Notes: generated by a model from the sequence alone, not told the origin. A DNA stretch of 64,000 nucleotides from Pseudomonas alcaliphila JAB1 (GCF_001941865.1 NZ_CP016162.1:4649501-4713500); one strand, 5' to 3'; positions 55,436-64,000 are shown, counted from the first letter of the stretch. Numbers and translations are program-made.

Positions 55436-56260
55436 GAGTGTCGGAGATCTCATTGCGGAAATAAAGATGATGCAGACCGATTTCAAAGGTTTTTTTTCTG
55501 GCTTGTCGAAGGCCCTAGTGATATACGCTTTTTCGAATGCCGGCGGTACAAGGGAGTTGCGCTGGTTGCTGCCGGCGGGAAAAAAAATGTGATAGAAACT
55601 GTTACTGCTCTTACGCAAGACCCTGTAAGTTCTAAGCTCGTCGGCGTTGTAGATGCTGACGTAGACTGGCTGAAACCAATCGAAAATCGCCCATCAAATA
55701 TTTTGTCAACTGATCCTCGCGATCTTGAGGGGCTATTGATCAGATCTAGATCATTGGACAAGCTACTGAGCGAGTATGCTGCCCCTCAAAAAATTGAAAG
55801 CTTTGAAGCAAAAACTAAAAAAACAGTACGCGAATACGTACGAGATGTTAGCGAAAAATTCGGAAAAATAAGAGCAGCCAACTTACTTCACAATGACATT
55901 TCTTTAAAGTGCCTAAAACCACAAAATTTTATTCTCCCTAACAAATGGGATTACGATTTAGATAAGGCATATGAATTTTGCGTATCACGTGGCGCAGCAG
56001 CTAGCACGGATGAGCTCAAAGCACTTGTAGCAGGCCTGCCCTGCACAGACGCTTGGAACTATGTCAGAGGGCATGATGCGATAGGAATTCTAACGGGTGG
56101 CCTAATGACAGAAATTGGCCGCGGAGGAAGAATAGATAACTCAAGAGTTGAATCAGCACTCCGAATAGGAATAGAAGATGAAGAATACAAACTCAGCTAT
56201 ATTAGCCAGCAACTAAATCACTGGCATCCGACTGACACAAAAATAAATCAACACACCTAA
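55407..56260 (+). CDS. DUF4435 TOPRIM protein, PARIS AriB-like, frameshifted at a T8 run
   Basis: The gene is open in two frames. Frame one starts at ATG 55407 (or 55419) and reads MNQWNKSVGDLIAEIKMM through TDFKGFF to the T run at 55490-55497; it would stop at 55592. The TOPRIM core is in the -1 frame from 55496: WLVEGPSDIRFFE with the catalytic Glu, then VVDADVDWL with the acid triplet, and on to 56260. Joined, the product is about 284 residues, normal for AriB (a TOPRIM nuclease that cuts tRNA). The shift could be a slippage signal, a phase-variable T tract, a true mutation or an assembly error. AT-rich like its partner. Confidence 0.78.
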
Positions 56261-56604
56261 AACATACTTACACAGCACAAAGATTATTAATACAATTACA
56301 ACCCAACAACAAAGGCCAGGCATTGCGTGGCCTTTGTTACCTTCCATCATTCCCAAAACATCAAACAATCGAAACAACTGGAGAAAGACCACGATTACTT
56401 TAGGCTGAAACGATTCGCTTGCACAAAACTGTGCATCAACGGGTCAGCGCACACCTGATAGCCGCCGTCAGAATGGGGATATGAAGTAGCCCTCTCCCAC
56501 CCGCTGCCATCTAACCGCCACACTTTTCCCTGAACCTTTGCCCTTCTCGCCCGGTCGGCTTTAAGTACCGTCGCGCTCCGCGGCGCCAGCAAAGGATGCG
56601 TGTT
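56261..56604. other. Gene-poor stretch before egtB
   Basis: Contains the terminator at 56309-56339. A 65-codon minus-strand frame (56395-56592) exists but lacks family resemblance and is not called. GC content rises sharply around 56.4 kb, the likely edge of the acquired block. Confidence 0.5.
56309..56339. terminator. Terminator after the PARIS-like pair
   Basis: AACAAAGGCCA (56309-56319) and TGGCCTTTGTT (56329-56339) are perfect 11-base arms with a 9-base loop. A/T ends on both sides allow use in both directions. Confidence 0.85.
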
Positions 56605-57885
56605 ATGCGAGACCGCACCAGCAGGATCGCCGTTTCACCGCCACACCTCGAACAGCTATGGCAGCGTTACCAGCGGGTGCGCGCTGCCAGCGAAAGGCTC
56701 TGTGAGCCGCTGGAGGCTGAGGACTATGTGATTCAGAGCATGGCGGACGTCAGCCCGCCGAAGTGGCATCTGGCGCATGTCACCTGGTTCTTCGAGGCGT
56801 TCGTGCTGCTGCCCTTTCTGCCGGGTTATCGCCCGCTGGATGAGCGCTACGACCATCTCTTCAACTCCTACTACAAGACCCACGGCACGCCCTTCGAACG
56901 GGCGCGGCGCGGGTTGTTGTCGCGGCCGACGGTAAGCGAGGTGTACGCCTATCGCAGCCATGTCGATCTGGCCATGGCGCAGTTGCTCCAGTCAGGCAGT
57001 GAACTTGCCGACGAGGTGCTGCAGCGGGTCGAGCTGGGGCTGGAGCATGAGCAGCAGCATCAGGAGCTACTGCTGATGGATATCAAGCACATCCTGGCGC
57101 AGAACCCGTTGCGCCCGGTCTATCGCCACGACCTCAAGCCGGGCGGCGCGGCGGCCGGCGAAATGCGATGGATCGAATTTCCCGCCGGGCTGCGCCATGT
57201 CGGCCATACCGGCGATGGCTTTGCTTTCGACTGCGAGCGGCCGCGCCATCGGGTGTTCGTCGAGGCCTTTCAGCTGGCCAGCCGACCGGTGAGTAACGGC
57301 GAGTATCTGCAGTTCATCCGCGATGGCGGTTATCGCAGCACGGCGCTGTGGCTGGCGGACGGTTGGGACCATATCCAGCGCGCTGGCTGGCAGGCGCCGC
57401 TGTACTGGCTGCGCGAGGACGACGACTGGCTGGAGCTGACCCTGGGCGGCCCGCGCGAGCTGGATCTGGATGCGCCGGTCTGCCACCTGAGCTACTTCGA
57501 GGCCGAGGCTTTCGCCACCTGGGCGCAGGCGCGTTTGCCACGCGAGGAGGAATGGGAAGTTGCCGCGCAGGACGAACCGCTGTGGGGCAACTTCGTCGAG
57601 AACGATCACCTGCAGCCGGTGGCGGCGGGCGCGGGTGATGGCCTGCAGCAGCTCTATGGCGATGTCTGGGAATGGACCGCCAGCGCCTATCGGCCCTACC
57701 CCGGCTTTCGTCCGCTGGGCGGCAGCCTGGGTGAGTACAACGGCAAGTTCATGTCCGGGCAGATGGTGTTGCGTGGCGGCAGTTGCGCCACGCCGGAAGA
57801 CCACGTGCGCCCCACCTATCGCAACTTCTTCTACCCCACGATGCGCTGGCAGTTCTCCGGCCTGCGCCTGGCCAAGGAGCTCTGA
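56605..57885 (+). CDS. egtB: Ergothioneine synthesis protein EgtB
   Basis: A 426-residue enzyme joining hercynine with a thiol donor by an O2- and Fe(II)-dependent sulfoxide synthase step. The N-terminal DinB domain has the iron ligands WHLAHVTW and LEHEQQHQELLL (HxxxHxE); the C-terminal formylglycine-enzyme-like domain has YGDVWEWTASAY, LRGGSCATP and RPTYRNFFYP. ATG 56605 was chosen because AAAGG stands at a fitting distance; ATG 56596 is in frame but too near to it. It is followed by egtD after 2 bases. This is core chromosome. Confidence 0.93.
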   Translation: MRDRTSRIAVSPPHLEQLWQRYQRVRAASERLCEPLEAEDYVIQSMADVSPPKWHLAHVTWFFEAFVLLPFLPGYRPLDERYDHLFNSYYKTHGTPFERARRGLLSRPTVSEVYAYRSHVDLAMAQLLQSGSELADEVLQRVELGLEHEQQHQELLLMDIKHILAQNPLRPVYRHDLKPGGAAAGEMRWIEFPAGLRHVGHTGDGFAFDCERPRHRVFVEAFQLASRPVSNGEYLQFIRDGGYRSTALWLADGWDHIQRAGWQAPLYWLREDDDWLELTLGGPRELDLDAPVCHLSYFEAEAFATWAQARLPREEEWEVAAQDEPLWGNFVENDHLQPVAAGAGDGLQQLYGDVWEWTASAYRPYPGFRPLGGSLGEYNGKFMSGQMVLRGGSCATPEDHVRPTYRNFFYPTMRWQFSGLRLAKEL

Positions 57886-57887
57886 GC

Positions 57888-58850
57888 ATGGCATTGGCAA
57901 TCCGTACCCACGAACAGTCGATCAGCCCGGAACTGGAGTCGCTGCGTGAGGAAGCGCTGCGCGGCTTCGCAGCCAGCCCGAAGGCGATGTCACCGAAGTT
58001 CTTCTACGATCACCGCGGCTCGCAGCTGTTCGAGCTGATCTGCCTGCAGCCGGAGTACTACCCGACGCGTATCGAGGAAACCATTCTGCGCCTGGCGGCG
58101 CGCGATATCGCCGAGCTGGCCGGGCGCAACGCCAGCCTGGTGGAGCTGGGCAGCGGCGCCAGCCGCAAGATCCGCCTGCTGCTCGAAGCCCTGCGCCCGG
58201 CGCGTTACCTGGGCATCGATATCTCCCGCGAGTTTCTGCATAGCAGCACCCGTCGCCTGGCGGCGGACTATCGCTGGCTCGACGTGCATGCGCTGTGCGC
58301 CGACTTCAGCCAGCCGCTAAAGCTGCCCGCCGAGGCACTGGGGCAACGCCCACTGGCGTTCTTTCCCGGCTCCAGCATCGGCAATTTCGACCCCGGCGAG
58401 GCCCGCGCCTTTTTGCGCAACCTGCATCAGGCGCTGCCGGCAGGCAGTGGCTTGCTGATCGGCGTGGATCTGGTCAAGGACCGCCAGGTACTGGAGCGCG
58501 CCTACAACGATGCAGCTGGGGTGACTGCACTGTTCAACCTCAACCTGCTCGAGCGCATTCGTAACGAGCTGCACAGCGATATCGACCCGCGCCGCTTTCA
58601 GCATCGAGCCTTCTACAACGAAGCCGAGTCACGCATCGAGATGCATCTGGTCAGCCGGCAGGCGCAGCGAGTGCGCATCGAGGATCGCGTATTCGACTTC
58701 GCCGCTGGCGAAACCCTGCACACGGAGAACTCCTACAAGTACACGCCGAGCGGCTTTCGTGATCTGGCGGGTGCATGCGGCTTCGCCTCGGTCGCCATGT
58801 GGCGCGACCCGGCGCAGTTGTTCAGCGTGCATTTTTTGCGGCGGGAATGA
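57888..58850 (+). CDS. egtD: L-histidine N-alpha-methyltransferase EgtD
   Basis: A 320-residue SAM-dependent enzyme that trimethylates histidine to hercynine. Family marks are PKFFYDHRGSQLFELIC, LVELGSGASRKIRLLL, FFPGSSIGNFDP, and the C-terminal TENSYKYTPSGF. The start at 57888 stands two bases after egtB, a translationally coupled pair. With EgtB it makes the low-molecular-weight thiol ergothioneine; egtC and egtE are not in the window. Confidence 0.94.
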   Translation: MALAIRTHEQSISPELESLREEALRGFAASPKAMSPKFFYDHRGSQLFELICLQPEYYPTRIEETILRLAARDIAELAGRNASLVELGSGASRKIRLLLEALRPARYLGIDISREFLHSSTRRLAADYRWLDVHALCADFSQPLKLPAEALGQRPLAFFPGSSIGNFDPGEARAFLRNLHQALPAGSGLLIGVDLVKDRQVLERAYNDAAGVTALFNLNLLERIRNELHSDIDPRRFQHRAFYNEAESRIEMHLVSRQAQRVRIEDRVFDFAAGETLHTENSYKYTPSGFRDLAGACGFASVAMWRDPAQLFSVHFLRRE

Positions 58851-59067
58851 AGGACGGCGAGAAACCCACCGTAGCGTAGGGTGGGTTAGCGGCGCCGAAT
58901 GCCGAGTATTCCAGACGCAGATGAAGGTGTGCGCCGCGTAACCCACCAGACGATGGACCGCGTTGCGCCTGCGCGATCATCTGCCCTCTCCCCCGCCCCC
59001 TCTCCCGCAAGCGGGAGAGGGGAGAAAGCGCGTTCGACTAGGCAGGCGAATAAGCTCGGAAAGGGCC
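58851..59067. other. Intergenic stretch with chromosomal repeat elements
   Basis: Holds a small dyad AACCCACC/GGTGGGTT (58863-58887), then CGCGTAACCCACCAG near 58937, and the REP-like palindrome at 58997-59022. These are typical scattered Pseudomonas repeats. egtD and the convergent pmp3 gene meet here. Confidence 0.6.
58997..59022. repeat. REP-like palindrome, copy 1
   Basis: CCCCTCTCCCGC-AA-GCGGGAGAGGGG with perfect 12-base arms. The same 26 bases occur at 62340-62365. Confidence 0.85.
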
Positions 59068-59226
59068 TCAGCGTTTGGCGATGATGTACACCGCGTGGAC
59101 GATGCCGGGGATGTAGCCGAGCAGGGTGAGCAGGATGTTCAGCCAGAACGCGCCGCCGAAACCGACCTGGAGAAACACGCCCAGCGGCGGCAGCAGGATG
59201 GCGATGAGGATGCGGATAAGGTCCAT
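59068..59226 (-). CDS. YqaE/Pmp3 family membrane peptide
   Basis: A 52-residue proteolipid with two helices: IRILIAILLPPLGVFLQVGF and LLTLLGYIPGIVHAVYII. This is the UPF0057/Pmp3 pattern; members relate to membrane potential and stress. ATG 59226 follows GGAG; longer frames upstream lack a ribosome site. Confidence 0.92.
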   Translation of the reverse strand: MDLIRILIAILLPPLGVFLQVGFGGAFWLNILLTLLGYIPGIVHAVYIIAKR

Positions 59227-59341
59227 GCGGTACTCCTTTGCTTTCCATAAGGGGTACTGAAGCAGACCCACGCTGCGCCTTGCAGTTCAGGTCGAATCAT
59301 TTGCACCTGATCTGGTTCGGCTTCTGGCCGTTATCGAGCAT

Positions 59342-60442
59342 TCACAGGCGCACGTCGAATTTGTCCAATAGCAGCTCGGTCGGTATGTCGGCGCTGACCA
59401 GCTGGTTGCGCCCGCGCCGCTTGCCGCTGTACAGGCGACGGTCAGCGGCGCGGTAGAGCTCGGCGGCGCTGCGGCCGTCCACGGGCCAGGTGGCCAGGCC
59501 GAAGGTGGCGGACAGCGCGATCTGCTCACCGTCGTACTCAAGCGGCTGTTCGGCGATCTGCTTGCGCAGTTTGTCCACCAGCGGGTCGGCGCCAGTGCTG
59601 TCGATATGACGTAGCAGCAGGCCGAACTCCTCCCCACCCAGACGACCGAGAAAGTCGGTCACGCGCAGGCGCTGCTGGAGGATCTGACAGATATGCTGCA
59701 GCGCCATATCGCCCGCCTCGTGCCCCCACTGATCATTGACCTGCTTGAAGTGATCGACGTCGAGCAGCACCAGTACCAGATGCCCGTTGCTGCGTTCGGC
59801 ATCCTGGATGCTGCGTTGCAGGGCGTGCTGGAAGCTGCCACGGCTGGCCACGCCGGTCAGTGAATCGGTCTGCGCCAGACGCTCCAGCTCCTCGTAGGCC
59901 TGCATGCGCAAGCCATCGTAGATATGCACGAACACCAGGATCAGCACGCCACACAGGGCGGCGTTGCCCAGGTCGATCAGGCCGTGTGTGTCCAGGGTCA
60001 GGTGATTGTCGGTGAAGTACAGCAAAAGCCCGGCGCACATGAACAGCGCGGTGAGCAGGAAGGCGCGCTGCTTGCCCAGCAGCAGGTAGGCCAGCAGCGG
60101 GATCATGTACAGCCAGACGAACGCCGCCGCTGAGGCGTCCGGCATGACGATGATGTAGAGAATGAAGCAGAAGGTCGGGATCAGGTACAGGTAGATCCAC
60201 AGGTGCAGATGGCGAGCGCGTTCGATGCGCCAGGCGCCGAACAGCAGCAAGGCGGTGCACAGCACTTCGAGGATGGCGAAGGGGTAGTTGCCGGCCAGGG
60301 CCTGCAGCACGGCGAAGCCGCCCAGAGTCAGGCCGGTGGCGAGCAGGATGGTGCGCATCAGCTTGCGTTTGCCCGACTCGCGCAGCCCTTCGCAGTGCCC
60401 TGCGCCTACATCCCTGTGATCGTTATAGTTGCCGTCACTCAT
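59342..60442 (-). CDS. Membrane-bound diguanylate cyclase
   Basis: A 366-residue protein with about six N-terminal helices (to about residue 190) and a C-terminal GGDEF domain with active-site GGEEF. The product-inhibition site RVTD lies five residues ahead (RVTDFLGRLGGEEF), so both catalysis and feedback control by c-di-GMP are expected. An internal start (MRTILLATG, residue 29) is possible. No partner gene nearby. Confidence 0.92.
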   Translation of the reverse strand: MSDGNYNDHRDVGAGHCEGLRESGKRKLMRTILLATGLTLGGFAVLQALAGNYPFAILEVLCTALLLFGAWRIERARHLHLWIYLYLIPTFCFILYIIVMPDASAAAFVWLYMIPLLAYLLLGKQRAFLLTALFMCAGLLLYFTDNHLTLDTHGLIDLGNAALCGVLILVFVHIYDGLRMQAYEELERLAQTDSLTGVASRGSFQHALQRSIQDAERSNGHLVLVLLDVDHFKQVNDQWGHEAGDMALQHICQILQQRLRVTDFLGRLGGEEFGLLLRHIDSTGADPLVDKLRKQIAEQPLEYDGEQIALSATFGLATWPVDGRSAAELYRAADRRLYSGKRRGRNQLVSADIPTELLLDKFDVRL

Positions 60443-60525
60443 CTTGGTGCCCAGCGCTGCCGCCCTCAGCGGTGCGCAGCCCCCCGCTGCGCACCATCAG
60501 GCAACTATAGACGGCCTGGCCTGTT

Positions 60526-61824
60526 TTACACCGCATAACCCAGCACGCGCGGCAGCCACAGGGCGATTTCCGGGAAGATCGCCACCAGCAGCAGGGCGCT
60601 GGACATCACCACGACGAACAGCGCCGCCCAGCCGACGGTCTGTTCCAGGCGTATCTTGGCCACTTCCGCGGTGACCATCAGGTTGATCGCCACCGGCGGG
60701 GTGAACTGGCCGATGGCGATGTTCATCGCCAGCAGGATGCCGAACCACACCGGGTTCCAGCCGAAGTGCTGCATCACCGGAATCAGGATCGGCATCAGGA
60801 TCAGGTAGATGGAGATGGCATCGAGCAGCATGCCGGCCAGCAGCACGGCGAGCATCACCAGCGCCAGCAGCACCCAGCCGTTGTCCGACAGCGAGATCAG
60901 CCATTCGGCCAGATGGCGGAAGGTGCCGAGCATGGTGCCGGCCCAGGCGAAGATGCCGGCCAGGGCGATGATCAGCATGACCACCCCGGAGATCACCCCG
61001 GCCTCGCCGCACAGGCGCCAGAGGCTGCGCCAGTCCAGCTCGCGGGTGACGAACAGGCCGATCAGCACGCCGTAGGTCACGCCGACCACAGCGGCTTCAG
61101 TGGGTGTGAACAGGCCGCTGCGCAGGCCGCCAAGGATCAGCACCGGAGCGAACAGCGCCGGCAGCGCCTGCTTGAAGCTCTCGCCCAGCGGCGGACGCTC
61201 GCCCTGCTCCGGCGACTCCCAGCCGTAGTGACGCGACAGCAGCCACGCCGGCACCAGCAGCACCAGGCCGACCAGAATGCCGGGGAACAGGCCGGCGGCG
61301 AACAGCGCGCGCAGGTCCACGCCCGGCACCACAATGGAGTAGAGAATCAGCGCGATCGACGGCGGAATCAGGATCGCCGTCGAGGCCGACGCGGCGATCA
61401 GCGTGGCCGAGAAGGGTTTGGGATACCCCGCCTTGGTCATGCTCGGCAGCATCACCATGGCCACGGCGGCGGCATCGGCCGGGCCAGAGCCACTCATGCC
61501 GCCCATGATCAGGCACACCAGCACCGCGACCATGGCCAGGCCGCCATGACGCGGGCCAATCACTGCCTGGGCGAAGCGCACCAGCCGCAGCGCCACACCG
61601 GCTTTCTCGAACACCAGGCCGGTGAGGATGAACAGCGGAATGGCGATCAGCGGGTACTTGGCCACGCCGTTGTAGGTGTTGGTGCCGAGGGTGGCGAGCA
61701 TGTCCGGCGACAGCCCGGCGATGATGCCGATAGCGCCGGATAGGCCGAGGGCGAAGGCCACCGGCACACCGAGTGCCAGCAGCACGGCGAAACTGAGGAT
61801 CAGCCAGAGATCAGGGCTCATCAC
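60526..61824 (-). CDS. dctM: TRAP transporter large permease DctM
   Basis: A 432-residue protein of about 12 helices of the DctM family (ALGVPVAFALGLSGAIGI; GLFTPTEAAVVGVTYG; IGQFTPPVAINLMVTA). It forms the Na+-driven pore of a TRAP transporter for dicarboxylates or related acids. It overlaps dctQ by 14 bases and is the last gene of the dctPQM operon. Confidence 0.95.
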   Translation of the reverse strand: MMSPDLWLILSFAVLLALGVPVAFALGLSGAIGIIAGLSPDMLATLGTNTYNGVAKYPLIAIPLFILTGLVFEKAGVALRLVRFAQAVIGPRHGGLAMVAVLVCLIMGGMSGSGPADAAAVAMVMLPSMTKAGYPKPFSATLIAASASTAILIPPSIALILYSIVVPGVDLRALFAAGLFPGILVGLVLLVPAWLLSRHYGWESPEQGERPPLGESFKQALPALFAPVLILGGLRSGLFTPTEAAVVGVTYGVLIGLFVTRELDWRSLWRLCGEAGVISGVVMLIIALAGIFAWAGTMLGTFRHLAEWLISLSDNGWVLLALVMLAVLLAGMLLDAISIYLILMPILIPVMQHFGWNPVWFGILLAMNIAIGQFTPPVAINLMVTAEVAKIRLEQTVGWAALFVVVMSSALLLVAIFPEIALWLPRVLGYAV

Positions 61825-62287
61825 TGATTCTCCCGCGCAGGCGATCGACGGTCATCTGGGTCAGGCGCACGAACAGCAGCAGCGCCAGGATCGGCAGCCA
61901 GATCACGTACCACCAGTTGGGCAGGCCGAGGCCGGGCGACTCGGAATCCCACTGGAATTCCTCCCAGGCGAACTGACCACCGAACCAGCACACCAGCCCC
62001 AGCACCAGCACGCTGGCCAGCCACTGCAACAGGATCAGCGGCGTGCGCAGGCGCGGGAACAGGCGCTCGAGCAGGCCGATACGGATATGCCGGTTGCTGC
62101 GCATGGCCACCGAAGCACCGGCGAAGGTGAGGATGACCAGCAGGAACACCGAGATTTCCTCGGTGAAGGCAAAGGATGCATCAGTGAAATAACGCACCAC
62201 GACGTTGGCCAGGCTGATCAGGCTGATGATCACCAGGGCCAGGGTGGCGAGCACGCGCTCCAGCGGCGCGTCGACTTGCTTGCTCAT
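61811..62287 (-). CDS. dctQ: TRAP transporter small permease DctQ
   Basis: A 158-residue four-helix protein of the DctQ family (VVVRYFTDASFAFTEEISVF; VAMRSNRHIRIGLL). ATG 62287 has GAGG upstream at a good distance; a start 11 codons earlier is in frame. It pairs with DctM. Confidence 0.92.
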   Translation of the reverse strand: MSKQVDAPLERVLATLALVIISLISLANVVVRYFTDASFAFTEEISVFLLVILTFAGASVAMRSNRHIRIGLLERLFPRLRTPLILLQWLASVLVLGLVCWFGGQFAWEEFQWDSESPGLGLPNWWYVIWLPILALLLFVRLTQMTVDRLRGRISDEP

Positions 62288-62339
62288 AAGAACCTCGAAC
62301 GACCGGAGCAATGCGCTCATGCGGTGGCCCCCCTACCGG

Positions 62340-62365
62340 CCCCTCTCCCGCAAGCGGGAGAGGGG
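62340..62365. repeat. REP-like palindrome, copy 2
   Basis: Identical 26-base element to 58997-59022, located between dctQ and dctP, where it may stabilise or attenuate the operon transcript. Confidence 0.85.
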
Positions 62366-62406
62366 AGCAGAGCAGGCTAAGGGAGCTTCCGGTCAGATAA
62401 AACGAA

Positions 62407-63408
62407 TCAGGGCTGGGCCACGGCCTTGCGCGCGGCGTCCATCAGCGCATCGCCGATACGCGGTGCCCATTTCTCATGCACGCTGGCGGTGGCTTCGACG
62501 AAGGCCGCGCGCTCGGCGTCGCTCAGTTCGATCACTTCCACGCCGCGCTCACGCACGTCGACCAGGCGCTGCGCCTGAGCGCCGCGCGACAGCTCGATCT
62601 CCCACTTGCCGGCGTCGATAGCGGCCTGGCTGAGCAGCTCGCGATCCTCCTCGGGCAGGGATTTCCACACGCGCTGGTTGACGGCGAACACCAGCGGGTC
62701 GGCCATGTAGTCCCACAGGGTCAGGTACTTCTGGCCCACCTGGTCGACGCGCGCCACGTCGAAGACCGACAGCGGGTTTTCCTGGCCGTCCACCGCGCCG
62801 GTGGTCAGTGCCGGCTTGGCGTCGGCCCAACTCATTTGCGTCGGGTTGGCGCCAAGGGCGTTGAAGGTGTCCTGGAACAGCGGCGAGCCGACCACGCGAA
62901 TCTTCAGACCGGTCATATCGGCCGGGCTGCGCACCGGCTTGGCCGAGTTGGACAGCTGGCGGAAGCCGTTCTCGCCCCAGGCCAGCGGCACGATGCCGCG
63001 CTGTTCGATGGCGGCGAAAGCCAGCTTGCCGGCTTCGCCCTGGGTGATGGCGTCGAGGTCGGCATCGTTCTTCATCAAAAACGGCAGGGAGAACAGGTTG
63101 AGTTCCGGCACTTGCGGCGACCAGTTGATGGTCGAGCCCACGGCCATGTCGATCAGGCCCGAGCGCATGGCGGAGAATTCCTTGGTCTGGTCGCCGGCGA
63201 CCAGTTGCGCATTGGGGTACACGCGCAGGGTGATGCGCCCCTCGGAGCGCTCGTTGACCAGGTCGGCCCACTTCTGCGCGGCCTGGCCCCAGGGGAAGGC
63301 GTCCGACAGTACGGTGGAAACGGAGTATTCACGCGCCTGCGCGGTGGCGCACAGGGCGGTCAGCGCAGCGCCAGCGGCGAGCGCGGAGAAGAGTCGCTTG
63401 AGTTTCAT
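62407..63408 (-). CDS. dctP: TRAP transporter substrate-binding protein DctP
   Basis: A 333-residue periplasmic binding protein. The signal peptide is KLKRLFSALAAGAALTALCA with cleavage after AQA. DctP-type stretches are EFSAMRSGLIDMAVGSTINW, KPVRSPADMTGLKIRVVGSP and GAVDGQENPLSVF, with the carboxylate-binding Arg in the KIRV segment. ATG 63408 follows AAGGA. Substrate is probably a C4-dicarboxylate or similar organic acid. It heads the dctPQM operon. Confidence 0.93.
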   Translation of the reverse strand: MKLKRLFSALAAGAALTALCATAQAREYSVSTVLSDAFPWGQAAQKWADLVNERSEGRITLRVYPNAQLVAGDQTKEFSAMRSGLIDMAVGSTINWSPQVPELNLFSLPFLMKNDADLDAITQGEAGKLAFAAIEQRGIVPLAWGENGFRQLSNSAKPVRSPADMTGLKIRVVGSPLFQDTFNALGANPTQMSWADAKPALTTGAVDGQENPLSVFDVARVDQVGQKYLTLWDYMADPLVFAVNQRVWKSLPEEDRELLSQAAIDAGKWEIELSRGAQAQRLVDVRERGVEVIELSDAERAAFVEATASVHEKWAPRIGDALMDAARKAVAQP

Positions 63409-63706
63409 CGGGGCGTCCTTGTATGGATCTTGGTCATTGTCGTTGTGGCACCGGCAAAGCGGTGCGGATCCAGCGGCGAGCGGATGGCTCGCCTGGCGCG
63501 CCTGGTCGGCACGCGAAAGGGACACGGCAGGTGTCACGGCTGCCGGGCAGGCCTTGTGGGCGATCGGCAGGTGCCGGCGGGTTACGCGCGGCCGCCCAAC
63601 TATTCCAGAAGCGCGCAGCGAATGCCATTGTCTGATGACTGTTGACGTTGCCCGGCCTGATCGGCGCTGCCCATAATCACCGGCATCTCATTTTCGGACA
63701 CTCCCC

Positions 63707-64000
63707 ATGGCCATTTCCCGCGACGACCTCGACCAGCACGGCCTGATCATCGGCGTGTCGCCCGAACGCTTTCGCGCGGTGGCCATGCCGCTGCTGTTCG
63801 ATCACCTCGATGCGCAGTGCGAGGGCACCATCGCGGTCAATCGCCAGGCGCGCATCGTCTGGATCAACGACAAGTACGCGCAGAAGGTAGGCATCGCCGA
63901 TGCGCGCACGGCACTGGGCAAGGAGATCGAGGAAGTGCTGCCGGCCAGCCGCCTGCGCGAGGTGGTGGAAAGCGGCCAGCCGAGCATGCTCGACCTGATG
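63707..64000 (+). CDS. PAS-domain regulator, probably sigma-54 dependent, cut by window end
   Basis: The first 98 codons are seen: a PAS-like start with FDHLDAQCEGTIAVNRQARI and VWINDKYAQKVGI. This form of N-terminus is common in sigma-54 dependent activators beside TRAP transporters, but the AAA and DNA-binding domains are outside the window. It is divergent from dctP (298-base gap, no clear -24/-12 promoter found). It likely controls dctPQM. Confidence 0.65.
   Translation, partial: MAISRDDLDQHGLIIGVSPERFRAVAMPLLFDHLDAQCEGTIAVNRQARIVWINDKYAQKVGIADARTALGKEIEEVLPASRLREVVESGQPSMLDLM

Noticed and set aside
56395..56592. 65-codon minus-strand frame before egtB
   Set aside because: No recognised family, no convincing ribosome site, and it lies over the egtB promoter region. 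It might still be a small gene.
60766..61743. Long plus-strand frame opposite dctM
   Set aside because: Shadow of a GC-rich membrane protein gene; dctM is clear on the other strand.
58997..62365. The two 26-base palindromes as a CRISPR array or mobile element ends
   Set aside because: Only two copies 3.3 kb apart with ordinary genes between; they fit REP-type scattered repeats.
63409..63706. Sigma-54 promoter for dctP
   Set aside because: The best GG/GC pair (TGGCATTCGCTGC on the minus strand) has wrong spacing for a -24/-12 element.

Overview
The window reads as a gamma-proteobacterial chromosome of the genus Pseudomonas in the broad sense: OprD-type porins, PtrA-like small proteins, CzcRS/CopRS two-component systems, an egtB-egtD pair, and Pseudomonas-like codon use. 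It falls into two parts that meet at about 47.75 kb, where a 46-bp fragment matching the 3' end of a CAU-anticodon tRNA gene (47702-47747) lies just behind a tyrosine recombinase gene. I take this as the right end (attR) of an integrated island that fills everything to the left and starts before base 1.

Island, 1-47.7 kb: a multi-metal resistance block. From left to right: a HupE/UreJ cluster and a divergent RcnR-RcnA-type Ni/Co efflux cluster around a perfect palindromic operator (0-4.4 kb); a small DsbB/DsbA-like pair (5.1-6.4 kb); cadR-cadA with a classical MerR-type operator (6.5-9.4 kb); an OprD-type porin and a small exported protein (10.7-12.4 kb); the czcCBA efflux genes with an embedded PII-like gene and the czcRS sensor pair (13.4-22.5 kb); a tandem pair of porins, one with an in-frame stop, around a LysR-type regulator (22.7-26.6 kb); another PtrA-like gene and porin (26.9-28.7 kb); the copper operon copA - Met/His-rich protein - copB - cytochrome c - DUF411 (28.9-33.4 kb); a dead ISL3 transposase; a Pb/Cd-type operon with MerR regulator, CDF and ZIP transporters, and second copies of lnt and lspA (34.9-39.6 kb); cupredoxins, DUF2933 and YHS proteins; copRS (42.3-44.4 kb); and an excision/integration end with AlpA-like regulator and integrase. 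At least eleven copies, some weak, of a near-palindrome ATTACA-N4-TGTAAT lie upstream of porin, PtrA-like, cupredoxin, copA, czcC and copR genes and probably tie the island into one or two metal regulons.

Right of the attachment site, 47.8-56.3 kb: an accessory hotspot with the look of a defence island. It holds a membrane protein with seven 16-residue repeats and an SH3b-like tail; a Fic protein with tandem palindromes in front; a three-gene operon of winged-helix protein, nucleotidyltransferase and PP2C-like phosphatase; a degenerate second copy of the fic start; a NERD protein; and an AT-rich PARIS-like pair (AAA ATPase plus DUF4435/TOPRIM protein) in which the second gene is split by a frameshift at a run of eight T.

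From 56.6 kb the sequence looks like ordinary chromosome: ergothioneine synthesis (egtB, egtD), a Pmp3-type membrane peptide, a diguanylate cyclase, and a TRAP transporter (dctP, dctQ, dctM on the minus strand) with a divergent PAS-type regulator cut by the window end.
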